Shown here in pieces: positions 61,787 through 64,000 of a stretch of 64,000 nucleotides of DNA. The stretch is from Desulfitobacterium dehalogenans ATCC 51507 (GTDB taxonomy: Bacteria > Bacillota > Desulfitobacteriia > Desulfitobacteriales > Desulfitobacteriaceae). Every line of letters begins with the position of its first letter. The stretch's first letter is position 1. Under the pieces are notes generated by a model. It made no database searches. It was not told the origin of the DNA and was given only the letters and a program-made list of their open reading frames with translations. The stretch lies in contig NC_018017.1 of the NCBI RefSeq assembly GCF_000243155.2, positions 3,596,001 through 3,660,000 on the forward strand, given 5' to 3'. Made by a program: the position numbers and the translations under genes.

Positions 61787-62443
61787 CTACCCTTTCAAAG
61801 AATTAAGTCTCTCTACATTCAGCGAATCGAACTTCTGAATCATCCGTTTGGCCAGGATCCCCAGGATCAAAACCCCAATGAGAATATCGAAGATCACTCC
61901 TACTTCTACTAAAAGAGGCATACCGCTAGTGAGAAGGAAACCTACCAGGAAGATACCATTATCGATCAGTAAAATCCCCACCATTTGAACCAAGGCTACT
62001 TTGCGAATCACCATAAGCAACAGCCCATAAAAGAGCAAAGAAAAAGCAATAGCCAATCCATTGCGCAGAGCAGGCTCTACTAAAGACAGCAGCGGTTGGG
62101 TTACGGCATAAGCAAGGATAGTTAAGGCCGCAGCCACCACTAAAGAAGAGGGCCGGTGCAGAAACACTTCACCTACCCATTGGGTATGGGATAGATCTGC
62201 GGTACGCTTAAGCACCCAGGGGATCACTCCTCCTTTGACCAATAAGGAGAGAAGAGCAATGGCAAGGAGCTCAAGCTCAGATTCCTTCACCCCTTCCAAG
62301 AAAATAAGCGCCGCGAGAAATACTGCCTGCCAAGTCCAACCCACGAGTACTTTCTTCAGTTTGACACAACCAACGATATACAAACCGACAGCCAAAAGAG
62401 CAAAGAGCACCAACTGCTGAAGATTTTCCAAGGTTCCTTCCAT
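61787..62443 (-). CDS. hyfE: Hydrogenase membrane subunit HyfE-like
   Basis: A 218-residue protein with about seven membrane helices. It resembles HyfE, which has a NuoK-like part (GILLIDNGIFLVGFLLTSGMPLLVEVGVIFDI). The Glu and Asp in the last helices are conserved in NuoK-like proteins. It begins 2 bases before the end of hyfC and is followed by hyfF after 10 bp. Confidence 0.87.
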   Translation of the reverse strand: MEGTLENLQQLVLFALLAVGLYIVGCVKLKKVLVGWTWQAVFLAALIFLEGVKESELELLAIALLSLLVKGGVIPWVLKRTADLSHTQWVGEVFLHRPSSLVVAAALTILAYAVTQPLLSLVEPALRNGLAIAFSLLFYGLLLMVIRKVALVQMVGILLIDNGIFLVGFLLTSGMPLLVEVGVIFDILIGVLILGILAKRMIQKFDSLNVERLNSLKG

Positions 62444-62444
62444 G

Positions 62445-63431
62445 TCATATCCCTCCTTTCATAATCCAAAGAGTTATCAGAGCCAGGACAGCAGAAGCCA
62501 AACCCATAGCTAGAATATTGGGAATCCGAAAAAGCCGAACCTTAACATTAATGCTTTCAAGGGTGGCAAAGAAAGCACCCAGTAAAACTATAAGGCCGAT
62601 CTGGAGGATTCCCTGGATAAGTAACGTCTCGAGTGGGATGCCCTGGCCTGAGGGATTCATAAGATTTATATTGGCAGGTAAAATCAAGACAGTCAGAAGC
62701 TGAAGCAGAAGCAGCTGTTTCAGCTGTTCTGCCCAAAGTAAAAAGCCTAAAGAACGACCTGAGTAGTCCAGAAGCATACCTTCATGAATCATAGTCAACT
62801 CCAGATGAGTGTCGGGATTATCCACCGGAATCCTCCCCATCTCAGCGATGACGATAATAAAAAGGGCCAATAACGCAAGAACTCGGGGCGTCTCAAAGAT
62901 GGACATCCCCTGCAGCCCAGTGATCATTCCCATGAGTGAAGTGGTCTCCGTCATCAGAGCCAGAACGACCAAACTCAGAATAAATCCGGGTTCGGCTAAG
63001 GCCGCTACAAAAACCTCACGGCTGCTTCCCATACCGCCAAAGGTTCCTCCGGCATCCAAGCCGGCAAGTGCAAGAAAAAACCGAGCCAGACCAAGGCTGG
63101 CCGCCAGCCAAAAAAGGGATCCCAGAGAGTGGATGGGTGCCCATCCCCAGGGACCGGGAACAACAAAACAGGCAAGGAAGGTACTACCTAAGACAAGGGA
63201 AGGAGTAACCAGGAAGATCCATGAAGCATGCTCTGAGATAACTTCTTCTTTCCCCATATACTTCCGAAGGTCCCGATAGGGCTGGAGAAGAGATGGTCCC
63301 TGACGCATCTGCCAAAAGGCTTTTACTTTTTTTATCCATCCCTGCAACAAGGGAGCAGCGAGCAAAAATATGAGCAAGTGCACAATGGAAAAGAAGATTA
63401 CTCCCCCATTCCATTCTCCAAAGTTCAGCAT
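62445..63431 (-). CDS. hyfC: Hydrogenase membrane subunit HyfC/HycD-like (NuoH homologue)
   Basis: A 328-residue NuoH-family subunit with about eight membrane helices. RQGPSLLQPYRDLRKYMGKEEV near the N-terminus and EMGRIPVDNPDTHLELTMIHEGM in the central loop are hallmarks of this family, which joins the hydrogenase head to the ion-pumping arm. It lies directly after the hyfB-like gene. Confidence 0.92.
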   Translation of the reverse strand: MLNFGEWNGGVIFFSIVHLLIFLLAAPLLQGWIKKVKAFWQMRQGPSLLQPYRDLRKYMGKEEVISEHASWIFLVTPSLVLGSTFLACFVVPGPWGWAPIHSLGSLFWLAASLGLARFFLALAGLDAGGTFGGMGSSREVFVAALAEPGFILSLVVLALMTETTSLMGMITGLQGMSIFETPRVLALLALFIIVIAEMGRIPVDNPDTHLELTMIHEGMLLDYSGRSLGFLLWAEQLKQLLLLQLLTVLILPANINLMNPSGQGIPLETLLIQGILQIGLIVLLGAFFATLESINVKVRLFRIPNILAMGLASAVLALITLWIMKGGI

Positions 63432-63443
63432 CCTCTTTCCCCC

Positions 63444-64000
63444 CTACATAGTCCAAATCAATACAACCACTAAGGTCAACAGAATATAAGCCAGATAAGT
63501 GTGGATACTGCCGGTTTGCAGAATGCGAATCCGATCCGCACACCACAAAACCAGTTTCATGGAAGGCCGATAGAACGCTTCCTCCACCATTTCACGGGTT
63601 CGGCCACGATATTTTAAAGACTGTAATACATAGGGGTTTTCCCCAAACTTTTTATCGATAATGGAATGAAAGGCCAAAATCCGTTTCAGGACAATCCGCA
63701 AAGGCATGGTTATCCCTAAACTTGTGTATTGCATACGAGGGGTTAAAGGAACACCGCAGTTCCAGGTTCCGCTTACCCTCCTCCGTTTTCCTCCTGATAA
63801 CAAATAGAGCGTTCCGGAGAAAAGACCCAGAAGTAAAATATAAGGAGTAATCAGGCTAAGGAAATCGGAAAAAAACGGAGAAATTAAGCTGTCGGTTAAT
63901 GAAGAAGAGCTTTGATAGCTTAGCACTTGAATGGGGACACTCATGAGTTTCAAAAGGCCTTGCGGCCAAAGCAGAATGAGTAGGGTTAGCATCATTGAAC
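63444..64000 (-). CDS. hyfB: Hydrogenase membrane subunit HyfB/HycC-like, 3' part
   Basis: The visible 185 or so residues are the C-terminal end of a NuoL/HyfB-type subunit. GTWNCGVPLTPRMQYTSLGITM is the conserved end segment of HyfB/HycC, followed by helices. The reading frame is open at the window edge (codon 63998-63996 is Ser), so the gene continues upstream beyond position 64000; the ATG at 63995 is internal. Any hyfA or further genes would also lie outside. Confidence 0.85.
   Translation of the reverse strand, partial: SMMLTLLILLWPQGLLKLMSVPIQVLSYQSSSSLTDSLISPFFSDFLSLITPYILLLGLFSGTLYLLSGGKRRRVSGTWNCGVPLTPRMQYTSLGITMPLRIVLKRILAFHSIIDKKFGENPYVLQSLKYRGRTREMVEEAFYRPSMKLVLWCADRIRILQTGSIHTYLAYILLTLVVVLIWTM

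Noticed and set aside
58211-64000. Complex I (nuo) fragment
   Set aside because: The large subunit keeps both nickel-binding Cys pairs, its NuoC-like domain is fused as in HycE, and the subunit set is hydrogenase-like.

Overview
The window looks like a chromosomal segment of an anaerobic, spore-forming Firmicute of the Desulfitobacterium type. The reasons are: several Crp/Fnr-type regulators, Tat-exported molybdopterin oxidoreductases, a selenocysteine formate dehydrogenase with its own Sec-insertion genes, nrfHA, a T-box leader before glyQS, the sporulation genes yqfCD, and an energy-converting hydrogenase. This is inference from gene content; no database was searched. Nearly all genes lie on the minus strand.

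Layout. (1) 1-6.1 kb: two Crp/Fnr regulators, an M20 amidohydrolase, and a two-gene molybdopterin oxidoreductase/ferredoxin operon. (2) 6.2-11.5 kb: an acyl-CoA operon (hydroxyacyl-CoA dehydrogenase, thiolase, acyl-CoA dehydrogenase, two CoA-transferase subunits). (3) 11.9-16.1 kb: a B12-dependent acyl-CoA mutase operon (small and large subunits, MeaB-type GTPase, cobalamin adenosyltransferase, a Cys-rich protein). The mutase carries Phe75/Gln193, the isobutyryl-CoA mutase pair, not the Tyr/Arg pair of methylmalonyl-CoA mutase. Both operons have a -24/-12 sigma-54 promoter, and a CBS-PAS-AAA+ activator gene lies next to them (16.4-18.4 kb). Together they suggest a regulated isobutyrate/butyrate pathway. 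(4) 18.7-23.3 kb: a Cys-rich MerR regulator, nrfA/nrfH, a small membrane protein, a gene remnant, and a PadR-DUF4180 regulator with a palindromic operator. (5) 23.5-31.2 kb: ppdK, its regulatory kinase/phosphorylase, ccpN, glyS, glyQ and the T-box.

(6) 31.2-38.8 kb: a DUF2325 gene with its own promoter and a structured leader RNA. Next comes a divergent island of THEP1-type NTPase, methyltransferase, DUF364, ABC ATPase and HypB/UreG-like GTPase facing a FecBCD-type importer. This island looks like an uncharacterised metal or metal-cofactor acquisition system. (7) 38.8-47.9 kb: selB, selA, selC (tRNA-Sec), fdhE, fdnI, fdnH and fdnG with an in-frame UGA, so the Sec machinery sits beside its substrate. 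(8) 48.2-58.2 kb: the conserved Firmicutes block DUF4342-recO-deoC-era-cdd-dgkA-ybeY-pgpH-phoH-yqfD-yqfC. About 750 bp between cdd and dgkA holds two large cloverleaf-like inverted-repeat elements and a tandem repeat that nothing else here explains. (9) 58.2-64 kb: a group 4 [NiFe] hydrogenase operon (hyfI, G, F, E, C and the 3' part of a hyfB-like gene running off the window).

Most promising for new biology: the isobutyryl-CoA mutase circuit under sigma-54, the metal island with the structured DUF2325 leader, and the cloverleaf elements inside the era-dgkA block.
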